Assembly (NCBI GenBank): GCA_030619215.1
Contig: JAUXBV010000172.1
Coordinates: 1 to 7,092, forward strand
From: Fibrobacterota bacterium
GTDB lineage: Bacteria > Fibrobacterota > Chitinivibrionia > Chitinivibrionales > JANQEN01
Direction of reading: 5' to 3'
Length of the DNA: 7,092 nucleotides
Positions 1 to 6,578 of the stretch are shown one piece after another. How positions within the stretch are numbered: the first letter of the stretch is position 1; each line of letters starts with the position of its first letter. The position numbers were made by a program, and so were the translations under genes. The notes under the pieces were generated by a model that did no database searches, was not told where the DNA came from, and saw nothing but the letters and a program-made list of their open reading frames with translations.

Positions 1-1
1 A

Positions 2-133
2 CTGCCTGATGCATATTTGCATCATGTATTACACTCGTGGTCATCACTAAAAAATATTCCATTATTAAGAGGAAAATTAATGACAAAAGAAAGAAATTTC
101 TTTGGTGGTATATATTATTTTTACTTTTCTTAA
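2..133 (+). CDS. possible 3' end of an upstream gene, or chance open frame (partial)
   Basis: A + strand frame is open from the window edge to a TAA at 131-133, about 43 codons. The product is unrecognised. It ends in an aromatic-rich tail, and its last 17 residues read MTKERNFFGGIYYFYFS. An in-frame ATG at 80 is preceded by AGAGGA (68-73) six bases upstream, so a 17-residue micro-ORF is an alternative reading. The DNA is AT-rich and the tail is unlike a typical folded domain end, so a chance frame is the most likely explanation. No function is assigned. Confidence 0.15.
   Translation: MPDAYLHHVLHSWSSLKNIPLLRGKLMTKERNFFGGIYYFYFS
7..24. repeat. 7-bp inverted repeat (TGATGCA-tatt-TGCATCA)
   Basis: Two perfect 7-bp arms, TGATGCA (7-13) and TGCATCA (18-24), are separated by TATT. 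The arms are not GC-rich and no T-run follows, so it does not look like an intrinsic terminator. It could be an operator half-site pair, or chance. It lies about 170 bp before etfB, far upstream of the candidate -10 box. Confidence 0.3.
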
Positions 134-164
134 AATGTTGAATTCTTATAATAAATTAATGACA
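74..164. repeat. 12-bp direct repeat AAATTAATGACA (74-85 and 153-164)
   Basis: The same 12 bases occur at 74-85 and 153-164, with start points 79 bp apart. The sequences on either side of the copies differ. One copy lies just after the TATAAT hexamer and would span the expected transcription start; the other is well upstream. That placement would fit paired regulator sites with DNA looping, but AT-rich DNA produces such repeats easily. Confidence 0.3.
125..152 (+). promoter_or_regulatory. candidate sigma70-type promoter for the cluster
   Basis: A consensus -10 hexamer TATAAT lies at 147-152. The best -35 partner at normal spacing is TTTTCT at 125-130 with a 16-bp spacer, and it matches only 3 of 6 consensus positions. 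Transcription would begin near 159, giving a leader of about 35 bases before the etfB ATG at 194. The weak -35 suggests either an activator or a fortuitous match in AT-rich DNA. Confidence 0.35.
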
Positions 165-193
165 TTACTCAAAGATATAGAAAGGAAGTAAAT

Positions 194-964
194 ATGCGTA
201 TCTTTGTCTGTGTAAAACATGTACCTGATACAGCCGCAAAGGTAACCATTAAGGGTACAAACGGTATTGATGAGACGTCAGTCAAATTTGTGATGAATCC
301 GTATGATGAGTATGGTGTTGAAGAAGCTTTGAAATTGAAAAGCCAGGCTGGAGGCGAGGTCGTTATTGTCTGTGTTGGAAAGCCGGGTGCGATAAGTACC
401 ATCAGGTCGGGTCTTGCAATGGGTGCGGAGCGGGGAATACTGGTAAAGACCGAGGAAACGGTAGACCAGGTTGTTATTGCCGGGGCTCTTGCCAAGGTGA
501 TAAAGGACGAAGGAGAGCTTGACCTTATCTTTATGGGTAAACAGAGTGTTGATATAGAGGGAATGCAAACCCAGTATCGCCTTGGTAAATTGCTTGATAT
601 CCCTGTTGCGTCAAGTGTGATCGTATTTAACCGGCAGGATGACAAGGTCGTGGTTGAAAGTGAGATTGAGGGCGGAGCCCGACAGGTAATAGAGATGAAA
701 ATGCCCTGCATTGTCGCTGCCATGAGAGGACTGAATGAACCGAGATATCCAAAACTGCCTGATATCATGAAAGCAACAAAAAAACCGGTCAATCAAATTG
801 AGTTGAGCAGCCTTGGACTTGAGGCGCCTGCGAGCAGTATGGTCGTAGAAGAGTTGACATATCCGCCGGAGAAGCCGGAAGGTAAGATGGTGGAAGGCGA
901 AGATCCAAAACAACTTGCGGAAAACCTGGTGAAGTTACTAAAAGAAGAAGCAAAGGTCCTTTAA
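194..964 (+). CDS. etfB: electron transfer flavoprotein, beta subunit (EtfB)
   Basis: EtfB (256 residues, the usual family length) is the small subunit of the soluble EtfAB heterodimer that shuttles electrons between flavin dehydrogenases and an acceptor. Seen in sequence: the N-terminal strand with CVKHVPDT (6-13), NPYDEYGVEEAL (35-46), the nucleotide-loop motif GKQSVDIEGMQTQ (115-127), and the family signature region with LNEPRYPKLPDIMKATKKP (180-198). These features resemble canonical AMP-binding ETFs such as the mitochondrial type. The serine/aspartate/threonine loop (GGSDT-like) that I associate with bifurcating EtfB is absent; around 86-100 the chain reads TEETVDQVVIAGALAK. I therefore infer a one-FAD carrier, though an alignment would be needed to prove it. 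The start is fixed by AGGAAG at 183-188 and by the conserved N-terminus. It is the first gene of the cluster, 40 bp before etfA. Confidence 0.96.
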   Translation: MRIFVCVKHVPDTAAKVTIKGTNGIDETSVKFVMNPYDEYGVEEALKLKSQAGGEVVIVCVGKPGAISTIRSGLAMGAERGILVKTEETVDQVVIAGALAKVIKDEGELDLIFMGKQSVDIEGMQTQYRLGKLLDIPVASSVIVFNRQDDKVVVESEIEGGARQVIEMKMPCIVAAMRGLNEPRYPKLPDIMKATKKPVNQIELSSLGLEAPASSMVVEELTYPPEKPEGKMVEGEDPKQLAENLVKLLKEEAKVL

Positions 965-1004
965 TTTTTCGTGGTATGAACATTAGAAAATAAGGGAGTT
1001 AAAA

Positions 1005-1952
1005 ATGGAAAAAGTAGGAGTTTTTATAGAGACAAAAGACAAAGAGATGAAGATGTCTATTCTGGGCGTTATTACCGGAGTGCGTGGTGAGGGCTTTGAG
1101 TTGTATGCCTTTGTACTGGACGGAAATGCGGAAAGCTATAAAGACAGTTTACAGGAATACGGCATTAACAAAGTTGTTGACCTCTCAGCAGACAGCCCGA
1201 CTGCAGAATATGATCCTGAGGTATATGCAAAGGCAATAGTTGATGCATGCAAAGGCCTGGATATAAAAATCATTGCAGGTGTAAATAGTGCTATTGGAAA
1301 GGATATACTGCCAAGAGTGGCTGCGGAATTAAATGCAGCATGTATACTAGACTGCGTGTCGGTGAATCTGGCTGAAAAGACGGTTGTTAAATCCAATTAT
1401 TCCGGTAAGACCATAGCAAAGGTCAGGTTGTCCGGTGAATACTTTGTGTACGGGATACGGCCCAATGCAATTACTGCGGAGCCCGCTCCTGTTACTGCGG
1501 AAGTTATAGCCCATAAAGCGCCGGTACAGGATGAGGGAAGACTGGTAATTAAAGAGGTTAAAGCCGGCACAAGCAAAGGCGTTGACCTTACTGAGGCTGA
1601 AATTATTATTTCAGGCGGAAGAGCTATGGGGTCGAAAGATAATTATAAAATACTTTTTGATTGCGCTGAGGTTTTAGGAGCGGCGGTAGGGGCCTCCCGT
1701 GCTTCTGTTGATGCGGATTATGCACCCCAGAGCATACAGGTTGGCCAGACCGGTAAAACAGTAAGCCCTAACATATACATCGCATGCGGTATCTCAGGGG
1801 CTATCCAGCATCTTGCCGGTATGAAAACATCGAAGGTTATTGTAGCGATAAACAAGGATCCGGATGCTCCGATTTTTACAAAATGTGACTACGGTATTGT
1901 TGGCGACCTGTTTAAAATAGTACCGGAATTAACGGAGGCTTTGAAAAGGTGA
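1005..1952 (+). CDS. etfA: electron transfer flavoprotein, alpha subunit (EtfA)
   Basis: EtfA (315 residues, normal length) binds the redox-active FAD of the ETF heterodimer. The N-terminal alpha/beta domain (about 1-185) is followed by the FAD domain: [12 protein letters not shown] (203-214), GASR (229-232), [11 protein letters not shown] (245-255), then the ETF-alpha signature over 257-283, including [13 protein letters not shown] (261-273), and NKDPDAPIF (283-291). All are strong matches to the family. AGGGAG at 993-998 gives the ribosome-binding site for this ATG. No iron-sulfur motif is fused to it, unlike some EtfA proteins with an N-terminal ferredoxin. It follows etfB by 40 bp and lies 79 bp before the HdrD-like gene, which suggests that EtfAB exchanges electrons with the Hdr module. 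Confidence 0.96.
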   Translation: MEKVGVFIETKDKEMKMSILGVITGVRGEGFELYAFVLDGNAESYKDSLQEYGINKVVDLSADSPTAEYDPEVYAKAIVDACKGLDIKIIAGVNSAIGKDILPRVAAELNAACILDCVSVNLAEKTVVKSNYSGKTIAKVRLSGEYFVYGIRPNAITAEPAPVTAEVIAHKAPVQDEGRLVIKEVKAGTSKGVDLTEAEIIISGGRAMGSKDNYKILFDCAEVLGAAVGASRASVDADYAPQSIQVGQTGKTVSPNIYIACGISGAIQHLAGMKTSKVIVAINKDPDAPIFTKCDYGIVGDLFKIVPELTEALKR

Positions 1953-2022
1953 CCAATTGATATCTGATAAAGTTATAAAGTTTTGTAAACATTATTCGTA
2001 GTATAAATGGTAATGAATTAGC

Positions 2023-2028
2023 GGAGGT
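2023..2028 (+). promoter_or_regulatory. strong ribosome-binding site GGAGGT before the HdrD-like gene
   Basis: GGAGGT ends three bases before the ATG at 2032, so spacing is short but usable. It is the strongest Shine-Dalgarno match in the window and follows the longest gap inside the cluster (1953-2031). It supports this start, and it means translation of the hdr-mvh block need not depend on etfA. Confidence 0.6.
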
Positions 2029-2031
2029 AAT

Positions 2032-3210
2032 ATGCCTACAACATCAGAATTGATGAAATTTGCTGCCCCCATGCTTGAAATGGCACAAACCGTTGTGGAG
2101 GCAAAGGGAGAAGAGCTGAAGCTGTGCTACCAGTGTGGCACGTGCACGTCTGTCTGCCCCTGGGGAAACCTGAAGGATTTCAATCCGAGAAAACTGATTG
2201 AGATGATTCGCCTGGGCTTCGAAGGGTTCGAGGATGATTCCTGGAAGTGCGTTAACTGTAAGCTCTGCTGGGATAAGTGCCCCAATCAGATAAACATTCC
2301 TCAGATTTTTCAATCGGTTCGCAGCATTCTTCTGGCATGGAATGCCTGTCCACCGGAGTTGAATATTGCGCTGACCAGCTTGCGGGATGAAGGGAACCCG
2401 TGGCAGGAATCAAAAGAGAAAAGGGATGAGTGGACAAAGGATTTTCCGGTACCAGCTTATGAACAGGGAACTGAATACCTGCTCTTTTCATGTTGTACCA
2501 ATGATTATGACCCGAGGAATAAAAAAGATATCAAAGCGGTAGTTGAAATCCTGAACATGGCAAAAGTAAATTACGGTTACATCGGTAATAAAGAGGTATG
2601 CTGTGGAGACATAGCCCTGTCAGCCGGAGAAAATGAAGGATACGGTATGCTGTCAAACAAGAACCTGGAAATATTCAGGGAATTGGCAGTAAAGAAAATT
2701 CTTACAATTTCTCCGCACTGTTTGAATGCCTTTAAAAACCGCTATGAATTCAATGAAGGGGAAGAGGTGCAGTCGTCTCACCTTGTTCAGACCTATGCAA
2801 AGCTTATTGAAGATAAGGTACTGGAGCCGAAAGGTGAAATTAAAAACAAGGTAACCTACCATGACCCCTGCTACCTTGGGCGGCATAATGATATTTATGA
2901 TGAACCGCGTTTTATAATCAATTCAATTCCCGGTATAGAGTTTGTTGAAATGAATAATATACGTGAGAACAGTTTCTGTTGTGGCGGCGGTGGCGGCGGT
3001 TGCTGGCTTGAAACCGTGAAAGGTGAGAGGCTCGGGGACCTTCGGGTGCTGGAAGCGGTAGAAACCGGAGCTGAAGTAATTATTACTGCCTGTCCCTACT
3101 GCGTGCAGATGCTCGAAGCAAGCATACTGGGGCTTGGGATAGATGAAAAAATAAAAGTAAGAACAGTGTCTGAACTGTTATTATCATCATTGAAAAACGA
3201 GGAACTATAA
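2032..3210 (+). CDS. HdrD-like protein: fused HdrC (2x[4Fe-4S]) and HdrB (two CCG domains)
   Basis: This 392-residue soluble protein joins an HdrC-like N-terminus to an HdrB-like C-terminus, the order found in HdrD. Two ferredoxin motifs are seen: C32/C35/C38/C42 and C73/C76/C79/C83. CCG domain 1 has C154-C155, C190-C191 and C230, but the usual CxxC is SPHC, so its first cysteine is serine 227. CCG domain 2 is complete: C280, C316-C317, C354 and C357. A six-glycine run follows C317, and an additional C324 comes after it. No membrane helix or cytochrome b-like region is present, unlike the membrane-bound ETF:menaquinone oxidoreductases that also carry CCG domains. The stop is one base from hdrA. 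I infer that it takes the role of HdrBC, carrying the high-potential branch between HdrA and probably EtfAB. Use of a disulfide substrate is possible but not shown. Confidence 0.9.
   Translation: MPTTSELMKFAAPMLEMAQTVVEAKGEELKLCYQCGTCTSVCPWGNLKDFNPRKLIEMIRLGFEGFEDDSWKCVNCKLCWDKCPNQINIPQIFQSVRSILLAWNACPPELNIALTSLRDEGNPWQESKEKRDEWTKDFPVPAYEQGTEYLLFSCCTNDYDPRNKKDIKAVVEILNMAKVNYGYIGNKEVCCGDIALSAGENEGYGMLSNKNLEIFRELAVKKILTISPHCLNAFKNRYEFNEGEEVQSSHLVQTYAKLIEDKVLEPKGEIKNKVTYHDPCYLGRHNDIYDEPRFIINSIPGIEFVEMNNIRENSFCCGGGGGGCWLETVKGERLGDLRVLEAVETGAEVIITACPYCVQMLEASILGLGIDEKIKVRTVSELLLSSLKNEEL
2983..3000. repeat. tandem 9-bp repeat GGCGGCGGT x2 encoding six glycines
   Basis: Two exact copies of GGCGGCGGT encode residues 318-323 of the HdrD-like protein, directly after the C316-C317 pair of the second CCG domain. 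Glycine-rich loops at this place are normal in CCG proteins. The perfect repeat at DNA level could allow in-frame length change by slippage. Confidence 0.55.
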
Positions 3211-3211
3211 C

Positions 3212-5185
3212 ATGGCAGCATCAAAAATAAAAAAAGTCGGCGTTTTTGTATGTCATTGTGGAGTTAATATCTCCTCTGTTGTTAATATCGAGAAGGTAGT
3301 GGAAGCCGTGAGCAAGCTGCCTGAAGTGACTGTTGCCCGTGATTATAAATTTATGTGCTCTACTCCCGGCCAGGAGTTAATAGGTAAGGAGATAAAGGAA
3401 CAGGGCCTTGAGAGGGTTATTGTCGCTGCGTGTTCACCGCTTCTCCATGAAGAGACATTCAGGAGGGTATTAGTAAAGTCGGATTTAAACCAGTACTTCT
3501 TTCAGATGGTAAACATACGTGAACAGGACGCATGGGTAACGGCAGACAAGGACAAGGCTACCCAAAAAGCGATCGCACTTATCTCTGCCGCGGTTAAAAG
3601 GGTGCAAACCCATGAGCCCCTGCCGAAAAGGGAAGTTGACGTTGATCCTAACGTACTGGTTATCGGCGGCGGCATTGCCGGGATTGAGGCTTCTCTGCAG
3701 ATTGCGGACGCCGGGCACAAGGTCTACCTGGTGGAGAAGCAGGCTTCTGTCGGCGGACACATGGCGCAGTTTGATAAAACATTCCCGACACTGGACTGTG
3801 CTGCCTGTATCCTGACTCCAAAGATGAACAGCGTCGGATTTCATCCGAATATTGACCTGATGACTTACTCCGAGGTTGTTGATATATCAGGTTACATAGG
3901 AAATTTTGAGGTTACCGTCAGAAAGAATCCAAAATATGTTGATTATGAAAAGTGCACCGGCTGCGGAGTCTGTATGGAGAAATGCCCCTCAAAGGTATCG
4001 TCTGAATTTGACGAAGGGCTGGTTGAGAGAAAAGCGATATATACCCTTTTTCCGCAGGCTGTACCGAACAAGCCGGTGATTGATGCAAAGAACTGCACCT
4101 ACCTTACCAAAGAGAAATGTGGCGTTTGCCAGAAGGTTTGTGAGGCGGGCGCGATTAACTATGAGGACAAGGAAGAGCTTGTCAAAGTTAAGGTAGGCTC
4201 CATAATTCTCGCTACCGGATATACGTTTGCAAAACCCGACGTGTTAAAGGATTATGGTTATGGTAAGCTGGACAATGTACTTACCGCGTTGGAGTTTGAG
4301 AGATTGAATAATGCAGCCGGCCCGACTGACGGTGAAATTACACTGAAAGACGGTAGTAAACCGCAATCCGTAGCTATCCTGCATTGTATCGGCAGCAGAG
4401 ACAAGAATTATAACGAATACTGCTCGAAAGTCTGCTGCATGTATTCACTGAAATTTGCTCACCTTGTCAGGGAGAAAACCGGTGCCGAGGTTTTTGAGTT
4501 TTATATTGACATCCGGTCACCAGGCAAAGCGTATGAAGAATTCTATACCCGGATTCGGGAAGAGGATGTTCACCTGATCCGGGGGAAAGTCGCCCAGGTG
4601 ACTGATGTTCCGGTCACTGATGATGAAAAAGGAAAACTGGTTGTGATCGGCGAGAATACACTGACGGCTCAGAGAGTCAGGGTTCCGGTTGATATGGTGA
4701 TTCTCAGCACCGGAATTGAAAGCAATAAAGATGCTGCCGATATGTCCAGACTGGTAAAAGTCGCAACCGATAAGGATGGATTTTTTATTGAAAGACATCC
4801 TAAAATGGCTCCCATTGAAACGGCATCTGCGGGCATTTTCATAGCAGGCACCTGTGCGGGGCCAAGGGACATACCTGAGACGGTAGCATCGGCTCAGGGT
4901 GCCTCATCACTTGCACTGAAGTTGATCTCGAAAGGTAAAGTTGAGATAGAAGCTGCCACTGCATGGATTGTTGAGGAGTTATGTGCGGGATGCAAGCTGT
5001 GTATATCAATGTGCCCCTATAAGGCAATTGAATTTGACGAAAAGAAGAAGATATCGGTTATCAATGAGGTGCTCTGTAAGGGATGCGGTACCTGTGCGGC
5101 GACCTGCCCCAGCGGTGCGGCAAAAGCAAGACACTTTAAAGACGAACAAATTTTCGATGAAATAGAAGGAGTATTGTCATTATGA
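3212..5185 (+). CDS. hdrA: heterodisulfide reductase subunit A, FAD/iron-sulfur bifurcating subunit (HdrA)
   Basis: HdrA (657 residues, like methanogen HdrA) holds the FAD at which HdrABC-type complexes bifurcate electrons between ferredoxin and HdrB. Domains in order: an N-terminal cluster domain with CHC (14-16), C49 and C74; a thioredoxin-reductase-like FAD domain with IGGGIAG (151-157) and E175; the HdrA motif DCAACILTPKM (195-205); an inserted ferredoxin domain with C248/C251/C254/C258 and C295/C303/C306/C310; HCIGSRD (391-397) with C404, C408 and C409; the FAD-closing region GTCAGPRDIPE (546-556); and a C-terminal ferredoxin domain with C591/C594/C597/C601 and C622/C625/C628/C632. No MvhD fusion and no in-frame stop suggesting selenocysteine is seen. 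GAGGA at 3199-3203 supports the start. Its stop overlaps the mvhD start as ATGA. The C-terminal ferredoxins are the likely exit to soluble ferredoxin. Confidence 0.96.
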   Translation: MAASKIKKVGVFVCHCGVNISSVVNIEKVVEAVSKLPEVTVARDYKFMCSTPGQELIGKEIKEQGLERVIVAACSPLLHEETFRRVLVKSDLNQYFFQMVNIREQDAWVTADKDKATQKAIALISAAVKRVQTHEPLPKREVDVDPNVLVIGGGIAGIEASLQIADAGHKVYLVEKQASVGGHMAQFDKTFPTLDCAACILTPKMNSVGFHPNIDLMTYSEVVDISGYIGNFEVTVRKNPKYVDYEKCTGCGVCMEKCPSKVSSEFDEGLVERKAIYTLFPQAVPNKPVIDAKNCTYLTKEKCGVCQKVCEAGAINYEDKEELVKVKVGSIILATGYTFAKPDVLKDYGYGKLDNVLTALEFERLNNAAGPTDGEITLKDGSKPQSVAILHCIGSRDKNYNEYCSKVCCMYSLKFAHLVREKTGAEVFEFYIDIRSPGKAYEEFYTRIREEDVHLIRGKVAQVTDVPVTDDEKGKLVVIGENTLTAQRVRVPVDMVILSTGIESNKDAADMSRLVKVATDKDGFFIERHPKMAPIETASAGIFIAGTCAGPRDIPETVASAQGASSLALKLISKGKVEIEAATAWIVEELCAGCKLCISMCPYKAIEFDEKKKISVINEVLCKGCGTCAATCPSGAAKARHFKDEQIFDEIEGVLSL

Positions 5186-5619
5186 GTGAAGAACCCAGGA
5201 TAGTCGCTTTTTTATGTAACTGGTGTTCATACACCGGGGCAGACCTGGCCGGGACATCAAGGATAAAATATTCTCACAATGTAAGGATAATCAGGGTAAT
5301 GTGCAGCGGCCGCATTGGTATGTCCTTTATTTTAAAGGCTCTCAGCAAAGGAGCTGACGGGGTTCTTATCTGTGGGTGCCATCCCGGTGATTGCCATTAT
5401 CAGGAAGGGAATGATAAAGCCTTGAGAAGATACATAATGTTGAAGAACATGATAACGCAGTTTGGCATAGAGCCTGAAAGGATACGCCTGGAATGGGTTT
5501 CCGCTTCGGAGGGAGACCGTTTTGCGAAAATAGCTGATGAATTTACAGAGCAGATCAAAAAACTCGGACCTCTCAATTGGAAAGAAAGTGAATCGGTAGT
5601 GAAAGGAAGCGCGGTATGA
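5182..5619 (+). CDS. mvhD: MvhD-type [2Fe-2S] linker subunit between hydrogenase and HdrA
   Basis: MvhD (145 residues, usual size) carries electrons from the hydrogenase small subunit to HdrA. The family motifs are clear: FLCNWCSYTGADLAGTSR (10-27) with C12 and C15, MCSGR (40-44) with C41, and CGCHPGDCHY (64-73) with C64, C66 and C71. The cysteines around the first two motifs and the CHPGDC box are the expected [2Fe-2S] ligands; their exact assignment is not provable here. The gene overlaps hdrA by four bases (ATGA) and mvhG by four bases (ATGA). AAGGAG at 5166-5171 lies inside the hdrA end. Position directly after hdrA and before mvhG matches its known bridging role. Confidence 0.94.
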   Translation: MSEEPRIVAFLCNWCSYTGADLAGTSRIKYSHNVRIIRVMCSGRIGMSFILKALSKGADGVLICGCHPGDCHYQEGNDKALRRYIMLKNMITQFGIEPERIRLEWVSASEGDRFAKIADEFTEQIKKLGPLNWKESESVVKGSAV

Positions 5620-6578
5620 GTAAACTGAATATAGGAGCATATTGGGCAGCTTCATGCGGAGGATGCGACATTGCAGTCCTCGATATTCATGAGAAAATAT
5701 TAAAAGTCAATGAAGCGTGCAATTTTTACCTGTGGCCGATAGCCATGGATTTTAAATATGAGGATGTGGAAAAGCTGGAGGATAACTTTCTTGACCTGAT
5801 GTTATTCAATGGTGCGGTAAGAAACTCGGAAAATGAAAAGCTGGCGAAATTGCTGAGGGCAAAATCAAAATTGCTGGTTGCGTTTGGCAGCTGCGCTCAT
5901 ACCGGCGGGATACCGGCGCTAGCAAACTTTTATAAGAAAGACGATTTGTTAAGAAGGGTTTATGTGGAAACCGAATCAACCAGCAATCCCGACAAGATTT
6001 TACCGCAACCGAAAACAGAGGTAAAGGAAGGTGTCGTTGAGATACCGGAGTTCTATGATAGAGTATTCTCTTTGGCGCAAGTCGTGGATGTTGACTACTT
6101 TGTACCCGGTTGTCCTCCGAATCCTGAACGTATATGGGAAGTCCTCGAAGCGGTTGTTACCGGGGCAGAGCTTCCCCCGAAAGGTTCAGTAATAGGAGCA
6201 ACGGATAAATCGTTATGTGATGAGTGTGAAAGGGAGAAGTCTGAGGATAAGAAGATAAAGGGATTCAGCAGAATAGATAAAGTCATGGTGGATCCGAAAA
6301 CCTGTTTCCTTGATCAGGGGCTTATCTGTCTCGGGCCCGTTACCAGAGGAGGGTGCGGCCAGAAATGTATCAAAGGGTCGAATATGCCGTGCCGCGGCTG
6401 TTATGGATTACCACCCGATATTCAGGACCAGGGAGCCCAGATGATATCATCTCTGGCAGCATTGATTGATTCAAAAGATCCTGAAGAGATTGATAAAATT
6501 GTTAAAGAGGTGCCTGATTTGGCCGGTTACTTTTACAGATTCAGTATGGCGGGATCGTTTCTTGAGGGGAGTAAATAA
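5616..6578 (+). CDS. mvhG: group 3c [NiFe] hydrogenase small subunit (MvhG-like)
   Basis: This 320-residue protein is the iron-sulfur small subunit that takes electrons from the NiFe site. The proximal cluster ligands are seen as SCGGC (13-17, C14 and C17), GSCAHTGG (91-98, C93) and PGCPPNP (164-170, C166). Further cysteines at C201/C204, C230, C238, C247, C251, C259 and C262 suit two more clusters, as in MvhG with three [4Fe-4S] clusters. No twin-arginine signal peptide is present, which agrees with a cytoplasmic enzyme and argues against periplasmic uptake hydrogenases. AAGGAAG at 5603-5609 serves the start. The gene overlaps mvhD by four bases and shares one base with mvhA. Confidence 0.94.
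   Translation: MSKLNIGAYWAASCGGCDIAVLDIHEKILKVNEACNFYLWPIAMDFKYEDVEKLEDNFLDLMLFNGAVRNSENEKLAKLLRAKSKLLVAFGSCAHTGGIPALANFYKKDDLLRRVYVETESTSNPDKILPQPKTEVKEGVVEIPEFYDRVFSLAQVVDVDYFVPGCPPNPERIWEVLEAVVTGAELPPKGSVIGATDKSLCDECEREKSEDKKIKGFSRIDKVMVDPKTCFLDQGLICLGPVTRGGCGQKCIKGSNMPCRGCYGLPPDIQDQGAQMISSLAALIDSKDPEEIDKIVKEVPDLAGYFYRFSMAGSFLEGSK

Larger units (their letters stand above)
1..193. other. AT-rich upstream region of the etf-hdr-mvh cluster
   Basis: This stretch is clearly richer in A and T than the coding region that follows. It carries a 7-bp inverted repeat near the left edge, a 12-bp direct repeat, a TATAAT hexamer at 147-152 and the etfB ribosome-binding site AGGAAG at 183-188. No rho-independent terminator is visible. 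Frames stay open from the left edge on the + strand (2-133) and on the - strand (155 down to 1), so a neighbouring gene may end or start here, but neither frame is convincing. I read it mainly as the promoter and leader region of the cluster. Confidence 0.6.

Noticed and set aside
159..191. Ten-codon ORF ending just before the etfB start
   Set aside because: It has no ribosome-binding site and its end merely contains the etfB Shine-Dalgarno sequence.
169..792. Long - strand open frame (about 207 codons) opposite etfB
   Set aside because: It lies almost wholly antisense to a clear etfB, has low-complexity Ser/Thr/Ile-rich composition and no recognisable domain; it is a shadow of the real gene.
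1953..2031. Possible internal promoter or terminator in the etfA/HdrD-like gap
   Set aside because: TTGATA (1957-1962) and TATAAA (1974-1979 or 2002-2007) are present but at wrong spacings, and the only hairpin, GTTT-tgt-AAAC, has a 4-bp stem; neither is supportable.
3485..3844. - strand open frame of about 119 codons inside hdrA
   Set aside because: The + strand here encodes the conserved HdrA FAD-binding region without interruption; the reverse frame shows no family motif.
3212..5185. Selenocysteine in HdrA
   Set aside because: Some HdrA proteins contain Sec, but the frame here is unbroken and the expected places read as cysteine codons.
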